A stretch of DNA of 64,000 nt from Nodularia sphaerocarpa UHCC 0038. Its GTDB lineage: Bacteria > Cyanobacteriota > Cyanobacteriia > Cyanobacteriales > Nostocaceae. The translations under genes and the position numbers were made by a program. The notes beneath the pieces were generated by a model. That model did no database searches. It was not told the DNA's origin and saw only the letters and a list, made by a program, of their open reading frames with translations. The DNA lies in assembly GCF_022376295.1 (NCBI RefSeq), contig NZ_CP060140.1:562356-626355 (forward strand). The letters are read 5' to 3'. Shown one piece after another: positions 1-8,203 of this stretch (position 1 is its first letter; every line of letters starts with the position of its first letter).

Positions 1-70
1 AGGGGCAGGGGGCAGGGGAGAAGAGGAAATGAACATAAGCAGAGTGAATAAATGCAAAGTAGTTTCAAAC

Positions 71-129
71 TCCCCCTACTCCCTACTCCCTGCTCCCTAC
101 TCCCTACTCCCTACTCCCTACTCCCTACT
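71..129. repeat. Short tandem repeat of the heptamer CTCCCTA
   Basis: About eight copies of CTCCCTA/CTCCCTG in a row lie just past the 3' end of the penicillin-binding protein gene. The same heptamer, in reverse orientation (GGGAGTA), recurs at 3868-3914, 9012-9033 and 24297-24327. Such short tandemly repeated repetitive sequences are typical of heterocystous cyanobacteria. Confidence 0.85.
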
Positions 130-133
130 TTCT

Positions 134-2407
134 CTATTTGGCAATTTGCCTCATATAATTTCCCCAAAGTTGAGCTGCTTGTCCACTGCTACCGGATGTG
201 GGGGAATTATTATCATTACCCAGCCAAATGCCAGTTACAAGCCGCCGATTGGGGATAGAGCCAATGAACCATAGATCAACGTTTTTATCAGTTGTGCCGG
301 TTTTGCCACCTTCTCCCTGTCCAATAGCCGCACCTCGACCAGTACCGCTAGTGACTGCTTGACGCATCATCCGGGTGATTTCGTCGGCTACGCCCGTGGG
401 TAAGACTCGCTTGTTGGCATCTTTTCGATCTTGGTCAAAGGAATAAACAACACGGCAGGTTGTTAAATCATCACGATTTTGACAATCACTACTGTCTAGA
501 ATCCGGCTAATGGCATGGGGTGGATTCCATACACCACGATTAGTAATAGCGCCAAAAGCACCAGTCATTTCTAAAACATTGACTACACTTTGACCCAGGA
601 CTAAGCCGGGAACAGGTTCGAGCGATGACTTGACTCCTAAACGCTTGGCTGTGGATACGACTTGATTTAGCCCTACATCTCTGGCTATTCGCAAAGCAAT
701 GGGATTTTCTGACAGAGCAAACCCAGTGGTCATATTTAAGGAACCCCCCCCACCACTTCTACATGGTCTGTAAGTAAACCCTTGCCAAGGCATGGCAGCG
801 CAAGAGTAAGTTTTGGAGGCTGGTATCCCCTTCTCAAGAGCCGCAGCGAAAGCGAAAACTTTGAAGGTAGAACCTGGTTGTCTTTGGGCTTGGACAGCAC
901 GGTTAAACTGGCTTTGTCTAAAATCAGTCCCGCCTACCATCGACAAAATACTCCCAGTTCTAGTGTCCAGGGTAACGATCGCTCCTTGAGAAAAACGAAA
1001 AATTGATCCAGCGTTGCTGACTGAATTACGTAACGCTTTTTCTGCTTCGGCTTGGATTCCTTGATCAAGCTGGGTTTCGATGATATAGTTACCTTCCCTT
1101 GCTGCTCCTACCCCCAAAATTGATTCTAGTTCCTGGAAAACATAACTGTAAAAGTAAGGAGCAATGGTGCTGGCTTGCTGTTCGCAAACTTTGGGGCTAA
1201 TTTGGACTGGGGAGCGTCTGGCTCGATTGGCTTCCTCTTCTGAGATTTTGCCCCTGTCCAACATTCGCCTAATCACGCGATTGCGATATTCAGCTGCTTG
1301 TAGCCGATTCGGGCTATCTGCACAAAAATTGAAAGCGTTGGGAGCAGGTAAAATTCCCACTAATGTTGCAGCTTCCGAGAGGGTTAATTCTTTGGCTGGC
1401 TTTTCAAAGTAATAACGAGCCGCATCCTCAAACCCGGATGTGTCCACGCCCAAAAATATTCGATTTAAGTAAGTCAGCAAGATTTGATCTTTACTGTAAA
1501 AAGTTTCTAGCTTGAAGGAGACAACAGCCTCCCGCAGTTTGCGTCCCAAGGAATCCTGAGCGCCAACGTAGTCCCGGAACAAACTTCGGGCTACCTGCTG
1601 AGTAACGGTACTGGCTCCCTGCTGCACATCTCCACTGCGAGTATTGATCAGCACGGCTCGCAAAATCCCCAACGGATCAATGCCAAAGTGCCAATGGTAA
1701 CGACTATCTTCTGAGGACACCACGGCTGCGGGTAAATAAGGGCCAAAATCCTCCAGGCGCTGCATATCCACGTGGGAGGTAGTCCGAGGCTCACGCAGGG
1801 GCGTAGAGCCATCACGGGCATAAATGACGATAGGAGCGCTAGTAGCAGTGGGTAGAGGTCTGACGGAAAATTTTAGCCATTCCACGCCGATGATTAATCC
1901 CACCAAGGCGCTGACACCACCAATACCGTAAGCTGCCCAAGTTGCTGCTTTAATATGCAAGGGCGGTGGATCGACATATTGCAGCCGCACTGAAGCTGCA
2001 AGTTCTGGTGGCCCTAAAGTAAAAATATCGCCGTGACGCAGTTCTAAGCGATTTACCCGGCGTTTTCCACGATATATACCGTTAGTTGAGTTTTCATCTT
2101 TGATCACAAAAACCGGGGTGCGTTGAGCCGAATCGCGCGACAGTGACAGGTGAATTTGGCTGACAACTGGGTTGCGAATGACTATATCACAGGATTTGGA
2201 ACTACGGCCGAGGATGTAGCGATCGCCTAACAACGGATAGACCTCCGCCTTGTCCGCCCCCGCATCCTGCACCCATATCTCTGGTACTTTGGCATTAGGC
2301 TTGAGCGCCAACTTTGAAAAGTCAACCCTCGCTTGAATTGTCTGTACTGCTTGAGTCAGTTGACCAAGTAAAGTTTGTGGCTTGTGAGGAGGTTGGGGGG
2401 AACTCAT
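134..2407 (-). CDS. Class A penicillin-binding protein with N-terminal FHA domain (PBP1-type)
   Basis: A bifunctional peptidoglycan synthase of 757 aa that polymerises and crosslinks glycan strands on the outer face of the inner membrane. Order of domains: a cytoplasmic FHA domain at about residues 45-150 (RYILGRSSKSCDIVI, then VVSQIHLSL), one membrane segment at about 155-175, a glycosyltransferase-51 domain at about 205-385 (catalytic Glu in SSEDSRYHWHFGID; QQGASTVTQQ), and a transpeptidase domain at about 450-740 with the active-site STFK (Ser513), SEN and KTGTTD motifs. All catalytic motifs look intact. FHA domains bind phosphothreonine, so the fusion suggests that its activity or placement responds to Ser/Thr kinases; this is inference. 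Transcribed away from the small exported protein gene at 2847. Confidence 0.93.
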   Translation of the reverse strand: MSSPQPPHKPQTLLGQLTQAVQTIQARVDFSKLALKPNAKVPEIWVQDAGADKAEVYPLLGDRYILGRSSKSCDIVIRNPVVSQIHLSLSRDSAQRTPVFVIKDENSTNGIYRGKRRVNRLELRHGDIFTLGPPELAASVRLQYVDPPPLHIKAATWAAYGIGGVSALVGLIIGVEWLKFSVRPLPTATSAPIVIYARDGSTPLREPRTTSHVDMQRLEDFGPYLPAAVVSSEDSRYHWHFGIDPLGILRAVLINTRSGDVQQGASTVTQQVARSLFRDYVGAQDSLGRKLREAVVSFKLETFYSKDQILLTYLNRIFLGVDTSGFEDAARYYFEKPAKELTLSEAATLVGILPAPNAFNFCADSPNRLQAAEYRNRVIRRMLDRGKISEEEANRARRSPVQISPKVCEQQASTIAPYFYSYVFQELESILGVGAAREGNYIIETQLDQGIQAEAEKALRNSVSNAGSIFRFSQGAIVTLDTRTGSILSMVGGTDFRQSQFNRAVQAQRQPGSTFKVFAFAAALEKGIPASKTYSCAAMPWQGFTYRPCRSGGGGSLNMTTGFALSENPIALRIARDVGLNQVVSTAKRLGVKSSLEPVPGLVLGQSVVNVLEMTGAFGAITNRGVWNPPHAISRILDSSDCQNRDDLTTCRVVYSFDQDRKDANKRVLPTGVADEITRMMRQAVTSGTGRGAAIGQGEGGKTGTTDKNVDLWFIGSIPNRRLVTGIWLGNDNNSPTSGSSGQAAQLWGNYMRQIAK

Positions 2408-2846
2408 CGGCTATTTACATCACAATTGTTGGCAAAGAATCGGGCAATGACCATCTGGATAAAGATATTCCACTATTTTACTCATAAGCCAAAGCAGAAA
2501 TTGGCTGTACGGAATTCTTACCGATTCAATCTTACACCAAGTCAATATCCACTCAGAAAACCTACCTGATTGGGTTGGTTACTTTTAAGCTCAGACAAGA
2601 ATTTACTTCCATAGTCTGTTATCCTGATTTTAGCTAATAGTTTTGCTCAAACAATAAGGGTTAATACGACTCCTTTAGTGCTGATAAAAACCAACTATTA
2701 ATTTACAGTCAATTTAAAGTTTACATCAAAAAATTGGCATATCTTTTTTCCCTCATTTATACATCTTCATTTAGACAGATTTTATCAAATCAGTTGTTTG
2801 ATTTAATTGGCGGAGTGTTCAGTCTCCGTTAAGGTAAATTGCAGAA
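2408..2846. other. Divergent intergenic region, no gene seen
   Basis: This 439-bp, AT-rich stretch separates the minus-strand penicillin-binding protein gene from the plus-strand small exported protein gene and must carry both promoters. I see no convincing coding sequence, RNA gene or strong hairpin in it. Confidence 0.5.
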
Positions 2847-3242
2847 ATGTTGGGAAAATATCTGATCCTGATTGGTACAGCTTTGACTTTGGCTCTTACA
2901 ACCAATGTTGCTGTTGCCGAATCAAGTAAATCCTCGGTAACCGAATCCGATAGTTTATCCATGAATGCGCCAACGGAAATCAAGCTCTCACCAGAAGGGA
3001 TGAAAATTCTGTGCGAGCGATCGCCTCTTAATTCCCGTTGTCCAGGAGGTACAGCACTCGTACCTGCTAGCTCTGGTGGTGTTTCTGTACCATCTATTGA
3101 TAATAACACCACTCCTGAAAACCCAATTACGCCAGAAACTTTGATGCAGGAAGGATCTGATCCCAATAGTCCTTCAACTCCAGAGCCAGAACCTTTGATG
3201 CAAAATAATTTGGAGTTTCAGACCCCACCCAACCCCCAATAA
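2847..3242 (+). CDS. Small exported hypothetical protein
   Basis: A 131-aa protein that I do not recognise as a named family. It starts with a typical Sec signal peptide (MLGKYLILIGTALTLALTT, cleavage expected after AVA at about residue 24). The mature part has a short conserved-looking segment, LSPEGMKILCERSPLNSRCPGG, with two cysteines that could form a disulfide, followed by a Pro/Ser/Thr/Glu-rich, low-complexity tail (TPENPITPE, STPEPEPL). The organisation fits a small periplasmic or outer-envelope protein. A start further upstream is not available. An antisense frame is open over part of it but has no signal or family resemblance. Function unknown. Confidence 0.65.
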   Translation: MLGKYLILIGTALTLALTTNVAVAESSKSSVTESDSLSMNAPTEIKLSPEGMKILCERSPLNSRCPGGTALVPASSGGVSVPSIDNNTTPENPITPETLMQEGSDPNSPSTPEPEPLMQNNLEFQTPPNPQ

Positions 3243-3312
3243 ATTAGCAAAATACAGGGTGTTAAAAACACTAACTACGAGTAGTTAAAATCTAGGGTAT
3301 AAATCTCATTTT

Positions 3313-3375
3313 AATAATCCCATGACTGTAAAAATTTGGCTATGCTCATGCTCAAAAACCAGTCGTGGGATTATT
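3313..3375. terminator. Bidirectional terminator-like inverted repeat
   Basis: Arms AATAATCCCATGACTG (3313-3328) and CAGTCGTGGGATTATT (3360-3375) pair over 16 positions with one mismatch around a 31-nt loop. It lies between two convergent genes (small exported protein, plus strand; lspA, minus strand), the usual place for a shared terminator. There is no clear T-tract. Confidence 0.6.
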
Positions 3376-3386
3376 AAGTCTGAACA

Positions 3387-3863
3387 TTAGCTTGACCCAT
3401 CACTGGAACTTGGTGTTTTTTGGAAAGAAGCAATTAACAAACAAACAATACCAATACTAATAAATGAATCTGCCAAATTAAATACAGCAAAATTAATCAA
3501 GCGAAAATCCAGAAAATCAACGACATAGCCTAAAGCGAACCGATCAATACCATTACCCAAGGCTCCACCTAAAATTAAACCATAGCCTAACTGATCCCAA
3601 TCATTTAACTCCTGACCAAACCAAGCCAATGCTATCAATACCAAACTCACACCCAACGATAGCCAGCGTAACCACTCTACTTTGCCTCGGAATAGACTAA
3701 AAGCCGCACCAGTATTAGTGACATAAGTAAAATGAAATACATCGGGGATGAGTGGTAGTGTCTGTCCCAAGCTAAAGGTTTGCACTACCCAGTATTTTGT
3801 CAATTGATCTAAGAAAAAAGCGATCAAAGCAGCAATCCAAAACAGATGATTTTTTAAACGCAT
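3387..3863 (-). CDS. lspA: Lipoprotein signal peptidase (signal peptidase II)
   Basis: Aspartyl protease of the inner membrane that removes signal peptides from prolipoproteins after lipid attachment. The protein is 158 aa, the usual length, with four hydrophobic segments. Conserved blocks are visible: DQLTKYWVV near the N-terminus, FHFTYVTNTGAAFS, GGALGNGIDR and YVVDFLDF, and NLADSFISIGI carrying the second catalytic Asp. The start is directly preceded by a run of GGGAGTA heptamers (3868-3914), so its leader is made of repeat DNA. It lies downstream of bioY on the same strand and the two may be cotranscribed. Confidence 0.95.
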   Translation of the reverse strand: MRLKNHLFWIAALIAFFLDQLTKYWVVQTFSLGQTLPLIPDVFHFTYVTNTGAAFSLFRGKVEWLRWLSLGVSLVLIALAWFGQELNDWDQLGYGLILGGALGNGIDRFALGYVVDFLDFRLINFAVFNLADSFISIGIVCLLIASFQKTPSSSDGSS

Positions 3864-3867
3864 GGAA

Positions 3868-3914
3868 CTAGGGAGTAGGGAGTAGGGAGTAGGGAGTAGG
3901 GTGTAGGGTGTAGA
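3868..3914. repeat. GGGAGTA heptamer tandem repeat in the lspA leader
   Basis: Four to six copies of GGGAGTA/GGGTGTA begin 5 nt upstream of the lspA start codon, in the place where a ribosome binding site would be. The purine-rich GGGAG units could themselves serve as Shine-Dalgarno sequence on neither strand here, since on the lspA sense strand they read TACTCCC. Confidence 0.8.
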
Positions 3915-4095
3915 AAGTCAAAGCTAGTACAGCACGGTGTAAATATAAATAGCATTTAATTTTGAGATTTTTGTGATTGAAAACGCATATAATTAGCCTG
4001 CTTAGGCAGGATTGGTTCCTATAGCCCCTGGCTTCTAGCCTGCGGGTTTTAATGTGCGGCCTTCCTTGAGCCTGACCACACTAGCCCCGCCATAA

Positions 4096-4698
4096 CTAAT
4101 AAAACATTAAGTGACGTAATATATATGCTATTACGGTAACAGCGCACACTACAGCTAGTTGACCGGGTAGTGCAAACCAAGAATATCTGAGGATTGCTTG
4201 CATTAGAGCCAGATTTTCCGTACCTTTCCACTGAAAAATATAACTGATGATCAAATAAGTGACACCGCAGAGGTGGACAGTTAACAAGCCAGTTATACAA
4301 CTAAAAGCCAGGGTTTCCAACCTAGGTCTAGCTTTAAAAGCCAAAGATCCACAAATCCACGCTCCAGGAATAAAGCCTAGCAGATAGCCAAACTGAGATA
4401 GCTTGACATAACCAATACCGCCACCATCAGCAAATACAGGTAACAAGGTTAAACCCATAACTAAATAGGCGATTTGCGATAGTGCGCCAGCATTTTTTCC
4501 TCCTAAACAACCTACTAACAACACCGCACCAACTTGACAAGTGACCCCCAGAGAAAAAGTCTGAATTCCGTGCTTACTCCAACTCCAAGGCCAGGCTATA
4601 CCATAGGCTTCTAGGAAAGTCCCGCCCATTGTCAGGAGTAAGCCAACCATAGACCATAGTAATTGAACTGTTCCCACATTTCCAACGCTTCCAGCCAT
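4096..4698 (-). CDS. bioY: Biotin transporter BioY (S component)
   Basis: Integral membrane substrate-binding subunit of an ECF-type biotin uptake system. About 200 aa with six hydrophobic segments and the BioY-type features QTFSLGVTCQVGAVLLVG, GGGIGYVKLSQFGYLLGFIPGAW and the C-terminal helix VHLCGVTYLI. I chose the ATG at 4698 (MAGSVGNVG); a TTG at 4719 would add seven residues. It lies upstream of lspA in the same direction, a pairing common in cyanobacteria. No ECF ATPase or T component is nearby, so it must share them or act alone. Confidence 0.9.
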   Translation of the reverse strand: MAGSVGNVGTVQLLWSMVGLLLTMGGTFLEAYGIAWPWSWSKHGIQTFSLGVTCQVGAVLLVGCLGGKNAGALSQIAYLVMGLTLLPVFADGGGIGYVKLSQFGYLLGFIPGAWICGSLAFKARPRLETLAFSCITGLLTVHLCGVTYLIISYIFQWKGTENLALMQAILRYSWFALPGQLAVVCAVTVIAYILRHLMFY

Positions 4699-4900
4699 TT
4701 TACTTGCACAAATGCTCAAACAATGTTTAAAAAGACTATTTTCTGTGTTTGAGGCTCTATTTTGAGCATAGGTTTATACATATTGTTCATACTTAACGAA
4801 TGCTCATTGTTCATTATAAGTGAATCATATTTTTAGTTAATTGTGTACCTAGCACTCAGGGTTAATCTCCCTAGGTCTGTTTCTGGTCTAAAGTAATAGT

Positions 4901-5035
4901 TTAATAACTACAAAAGATCAACAGACAAAGAAATACAGCCATCAGAAAAAGGATTGGTGTTACTGTTTTTACAGCTAATATCAAGTAAGGGTTTGGGTCT
5001 TGTTTACGAGTTGTAACATAGTTTGGTTTATTCAT
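4901..5035 (-). CDS. 44-aa single-pass membrane miniprotein, unknown function
   Basis: A short frame running from ATG at 5035 to TAA at 4901. It begins MNKPNYVTTRKQDPNPYL, a polar, positively charged head, and continues into a strongly hydrophobic helix at about residues 18-42 (VTPILFLMAVFLCLLIFC) with two cysteines near the end. A possible Shine-Dalgarno AGGTAAG sits 4-10 nt upstream. The best support that it is real is that a decayed copy of its first 17 codons occurs at 54892-54948 with mostly synonymous or conservative changes. I do not recognise it as one of the known small photosystem or cytochrome subunits. Same strand as bioY, 200 nt upstream. Confidence 0.6.
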   Translation of the reverse strand: MNKPNYVTTRKQDPNPYLILAVKTVTPILFLMAVFLCLLIFCSY

Positions 5036-5626
5036 GCTTACCTAGTTACAGCAACAAAAAGACCCTCCTGAGTTCTATGGTGTAGCTATCCAGAAAGCTG
5101 TAAATGAGTCTTTCTATAATTTATAGTTGTGAGAGTAATATATAAAATATTACTCTAATAATTGCTGATGAATTGTCAAAATTTAGCAACAAAAAAGCAA
5201 AATAAATATCAATTTATATTAAAAAAATAACTTATGTAAGATAAAGAAACTTATCTTTAACAAGAAATACAAAACCAATTATTTTTAACTTTGAAGACTT
5301 TTTGATGTCATTTATATAAAAATTAAAAGTAATATAGATAATCTAAATTTTTACAACGCAATCAAAATATTCTTCATTGTAATAGATATAAAAATTAACT
5401 AATCTATATTGTGAGATGAGCGGTAAATAAAGCTTTTCTGGATTCCCAGAGATTGCATAAATTACTTAATGGTAAAGCCCATTAATCTCAATAGGCTAAT
5501 AGCTAAAAAATAGCTTTGCCAAGAGGACAAGAAAAAAAATAGCTTCATGATGCTGGATTAATTTTGTCTAATTAAAGTTCCAGTTCTAATGAAAATTTTA
5601 TCCAATAAATAGGAGACTTTGGTCTG
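5036..5626. other. Very AT-rich divergent intergenic region
   Basis: 591 bp of strikingly AT-rich DNA between the minus-strand miniprotein gene and the plus-strand Gly/Phe-rich protein gene. It presumably holds both promoters. I see no coding sequence or stable RNA in it. Confidence 0.5.
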
Positions 5627-6487
5627 ATGGAAGATTCAATTGTTTTGATAGAAGATTCGAGTAATGATGGTGGCGAAAATACCGCTACTGTAAATGATGA
5701 GATGATGGATTTGCTGAAGCAATCACCCTTTGCACCTTTGCTAGAAATTGACGGTGTAACCCCAGAAAGTTTAATCAGTTCTTTTGCCAGCGCTTTTGGC
5801 GACTCCGACTCCAGTATTGATCCTAGTGTGTTTGCTAACGGTAGCGTCCTTGGTACTGATCCCTTTGCTGGTTTTGGCGATCCTACGGCTGTAGGTAGCC
5901 CGTTGACTGGTGGTGTCAACCCCTGGGCTGTTATTGATATCCCAGATTTAAGTGGGGGTGATTCCTCTACTGATAGCGAAGACTTAAGTGGCGGCGGCTT
6001 CGGCAGCGCGTCAGGTGGCTTCGGTGGCGGTTCTGGTGGCTTCGGTGGCGGCTCAGGCGGCTTCGGTGGCGGGGAGTCAGGCGGCTTTGGTGGCGGGGAG
6101 TCAGGCGGCTTTGGTGGCGGGGAGTCAGGCGGCTTCGGCAGCGCATCAGGCGGCTTTGGTGGCGGTTCTGGTGGCTTCGGTGGCGGGGAGTCAGGCGGCT
6201 TTGGTGGCGGGGAGTCAGGCGGCTTCGGCAGCGCATCAGGTGGCTTCGGTGGCGGCTCAGGCGGCTTTGGTGGCGGGGAGTCAGGCGGCTTCGGCAGCGC
6301 ATCAGGCGGCTTTGGTGGCGGCTCAGGTGGCTTCGGTGGCGGCTCAGGCGGCTTCGGTGGCGGGGAGTCAGGCGGCTTTGGTGGCGGCTCAGGTGGCTTC
6401 GGTGGCGGCTCAGGCGGCTTCGGTGGCGGGGAGTCAGGCGGCTTTGGTGGCGGTTCTGGTGGCTTCGGTGGCGGCAGTTTCGGTTAA
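5627..6487 (+). CDS. Phe-Gly-rich low-complexity repeat protein
   Basis: A 286-aa protein of unknown function. Residues 1-115 are non-repetitive and acidic (MEDSIVLIEDSSNDGGENTA), with no signal peptide or membrane segment. From about residue 120 to the end it consists of about 22 short units of the types GGFGGGS, GGFGGGES and GGFGSAS. The codons of the repeats vary at silent sites, and the whole tract is far more GC-rich than its surroundings. A GGAG ribosome binding site lies about 12 nt before the start. Such FG-rich tracts are seen in self-associating, phase-separating or structural proteins; a role here is not known. Other frames are also open through the repeat but only because the repeat lacks stops. 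Confidence 0.7.
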   Translation: MEDSIVLIEDSSNDGGENTATVNDEMMDLLKQSPFAPLLEIDGVTPESLISSFASAFGDSDSSIDPSVFANGSVLGTDPFAGFGDPTAVGSPLTGGVNPWAVIDIPDLSGGDSSTDSEDLSGGGFGSASGGFGGGSGGFGGGSGGFGGGESGGFGGGESGGFGGGESGGFGSASGGFGGGSGGFGGGESGGFGGGESGGFGSASGGFGGGSGGFGGGESGGFGSASGGFGGGSGGFGGGSGGFGGGESGGFGGGSGGFGGGSGGFGGGESGGFGGGSGGFGGGSFG

Positions 6488-6559
6488 CAGTAATTTTTCA
6501 ACTGATGGCGGTAACCCGTTTGCTGATTTAGTAGTAGTGATTACTTTTTAAATTTTTGT

Positions 6560-6597
6560 GAAATACCCTAACTTTTTAGCTGAAGTTGGGGTATTTC
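6560..6597 (+). terminator. Hairpin downstream of the Phe-Gly-rich gene
   Basis: Arms GAAATACCCTAACTT (6560-6574) and AAGTTGGGGTATTTC (6583-6597) form a 15-bp stem with one G-T pair and an 8-nt loop, 73 nt past the stop codon. Position and stability fit a terminator, although no long T-tract follows. Confidence 0.6.
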
Positions 6598-6757
6598 GTC
6601 TGACAATTTACGCCACTAAGAAACTTACTCGAAATAAATTATCCAAATACCAAATAAACGTTAGCGTAGCTTGCCGAAGGCTACCACTCCAGACACAGTT
6701 CGCAGAGAGGACACAGAGTTATGAGACTTTGAGAGGCTTCGCCGTGAGATTGGAGAC

Positions 6758-6796
6758 AAAAAAAGAGAAAGTCAAGTGTTAATACTCAACTTTCTC
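6758..6796 (-). terminator. Intrinsic terminator ending the scytonemin/trp operon
   Basis: Read on the minus strand, GAGAAAGT at 6796-6789 pairs with ACTTTCTC at 6772-6765 (extended by four inner pairs, two of them wobble). The stem is followed at once by CTTTTTTT (T-run 6764-6758). This textbook structure lies 25 nt after the DAHP synthase stop codon and marks the 3' end of the long minus-strand gene run. Confidence 0.8.
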
Positions 6797-6820
6797 ATGG
6801 TAAGGCTAGTTTTATGGCAA

Positions 6821-7885
6821 TTAAACGGAAGTTACTAATGCGGGCATCGACCAGCGATTAACTACTTTGCCGAGAACAGACATTTCTTGTACTAAGCGAT
6901 CAAATTTCTCAGGGGTGAGGGACTGAGGTCCGTCAGATAACGCCCTGGCTGGATTGGGGTGAACTTCAATCATTAAGGCATCTGTTCCAGCTGCGATCGC
7001 CGCTAATGCCATTGCTGGGACATAATCAGAATTACCAGTACCATGACTAGGGTCAATCATAATTGGTAAATGGGTGAGCGATCGCAATACTGGAAGTACG
7101 GATAAATCTAAAGTATTACGAGCATATTTAGCATCAAAGGTTCTAATTCCTCGCTCACAAAGAATTACATTAGAATTTCCCGATGCCAAAATATATTCTG
7201 CCGCCATCAACCACTCATCAATTGTGGCAGACATCCCCCGCTTGAGTAACACTGGTTTATCTTGAGCGCCGACCTTTTTCAGCAACGAGAAATTGTGCAT
7301 ATTTCGCGCTCCAATCTGGATGATATCAGCTACATTCGACACTGCGGGTAAATCAGATGCATCCATCAGTTCAGTAATAATGCCCAAACCAGTAGCTGCA
7401 CGGGCTGCGGCTAACAAATCTAATGCACTTTCGCCATACCCCTGAAAGGCATAAGGTGAAGTTCGGGGTTTGTAAGCTCCTCCACGCAAGAATTTGGCTC
7501 CGGCTGCCTTTACACGCTTTGCTGTTTCCACTATCATGGCTTCATTCTCCACCGAACATGGTCCGGCTACCACGACGATGGGATGATGCTCTCCGAAAGG
7601 AACACAACCGTTAGGGGTAGATACAATAACTTCGCTGGCTTCTCCGTGGCGAAATTCCCGACTCACCCGCTTAAAAGGTCGCTGCACTCGTACTACTTGT
7701 TCAATCCAAGGGTTTAATTCCTGGACTTGCAATGTATCGATAATCGATGTGTCACCAATGATGCCTAAAATAGTTTTCTGCTTGCCGATGCTTGTTTCTA
7801 CTGTGACTCCCCAACCTTCTTTTAACTCTTGACAAATTTGTGTGATTTCGCTATCAGGTGTACCACTTTTGAGGACTACAATCAT
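6821..7885 (-). CDS. aroG: 3-deoxy-7-phosphoheptulonate synthase (DAHP synthase), scytonemin-cluster copy
   Basis: Condenses phosphoenolpyruvate and erythrose 4-phosphate, the first step of the shikimate pathway. The 354-aa protein has an N-terminal ferredoxin-like/ACT-type regulatory region (residues 1-70, MIVVLKSGTPDSEITQI) and a TIM-barrel of the type I-beta family from about 95, with AGPCSVE, FLRGGAYKPRTSPYAFQG, LLKRGMSATIDEW, ILCERGIRT and DPSHGTG. It is the last gene of the scytonemin run and corresponds to the aroG/aroF gene at the end of the N. punctiforme cluster, where it supplies precursors for tryptophan and tyrosine. It is 318 nt downstream of trpD with repeat DNA in between, so it may have its own promoter as well. 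Confidence 0.93.
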   Translation of the reverse strand: MIVVLKSGTPDSEITQICQELKEGWGVTVETSIGKQKTILGIIGDTSIIDTLQVQELNPWIEQVVRVQRPFKRVSREFRHGEASEVIVSTPNGCVPFGEHHPIVVVAGPCSVENEAMIVETAKRVKAAGAKFLRGGAYKPRTSPYAFQGYGESALDLLAAARAATGLGIITELMDASDLPAVSNVADIIQIGARNMHNFSLLKKVGAQDKPVLLKRGMSATIDEWLMAAEYILASGNSNVILCERGIRTFDAKYARNTLDLSVLPVLRSLTHLPIMIDPSHGTGNSDYVPAMALAAIAAGTDALMIEVHPNPARALSDGPQSLTPEKFDRLVQEMSVLGKVVNRWSMPALVTSV

Positions 7886-8203
7886 TTTGGTTTCCTATAG
7901 TTAAATTGACAAAAGCGCGGAAGATGGAATAATGAACCGCATAAAGCCTTCTCTACGAGAGGCTTCGCCAACGGCATAGCTAGAGCCTCCGGCACGCTAC
8001 CGCGAACGCTTACCGCGTAGCGTCTCCCCTTGGGAGAAGTACAGATAAAGCCTCTCCTTTTGGGAACTCAGGTGTACACAGAGTCCTGAAAATTCTGCGT
8101 TTAGGTGGAAAATTAAACGCCGATAAACGCCGATAAACGCGGATGGAATTAGGACGCAAAGGAATAAGGATTTTTTGCATCTTCCCCACTCTCTAGAGAG
8201 TTT
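7886..8203. repeat. Spacer made largely of dispersed repeats between trpD and aroG
   Basis: The 318-bp spacer holds several known-looking Nostoc repeat units: GAGAGGCTTCGCC and CTACCGCGAACGCTTACCGCGTAGCG blocks at about 7955-8060 and an AAACGCCGATA triplet repeat at about 8112-8140. No gene is visible. The repeats probably arrived by insertion inside the operon. Confidence 0.6.

Noticed and set aside
71..129. CRISPR array
   Set aside because: Tandem heptamers without spacers; no cas genes in the window. The PD-(D/E)XK protein at 56897 is only distantly Cas4-like.
2819..3166. Minus-strand frame opposite the small exported protein
   Set aside because: No ribosome site or family resemblance, while the plus strand encodes a clear signal peptide.
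5967..6551. Long open frames in other frames and on the opposite strand over the Phe-Gly repeat
   Set aside because: The GC-rich repeat lacks stops in all frames; only the plus-strand frame from 5627 has a ribosome site and a non-repetitive domain.
6558..6782. Small plus-strand gene after the Phe-Gly-rich gene
   Set aside because: It runs through a terminator hairpin and dispersed repeats and has no coding signature.
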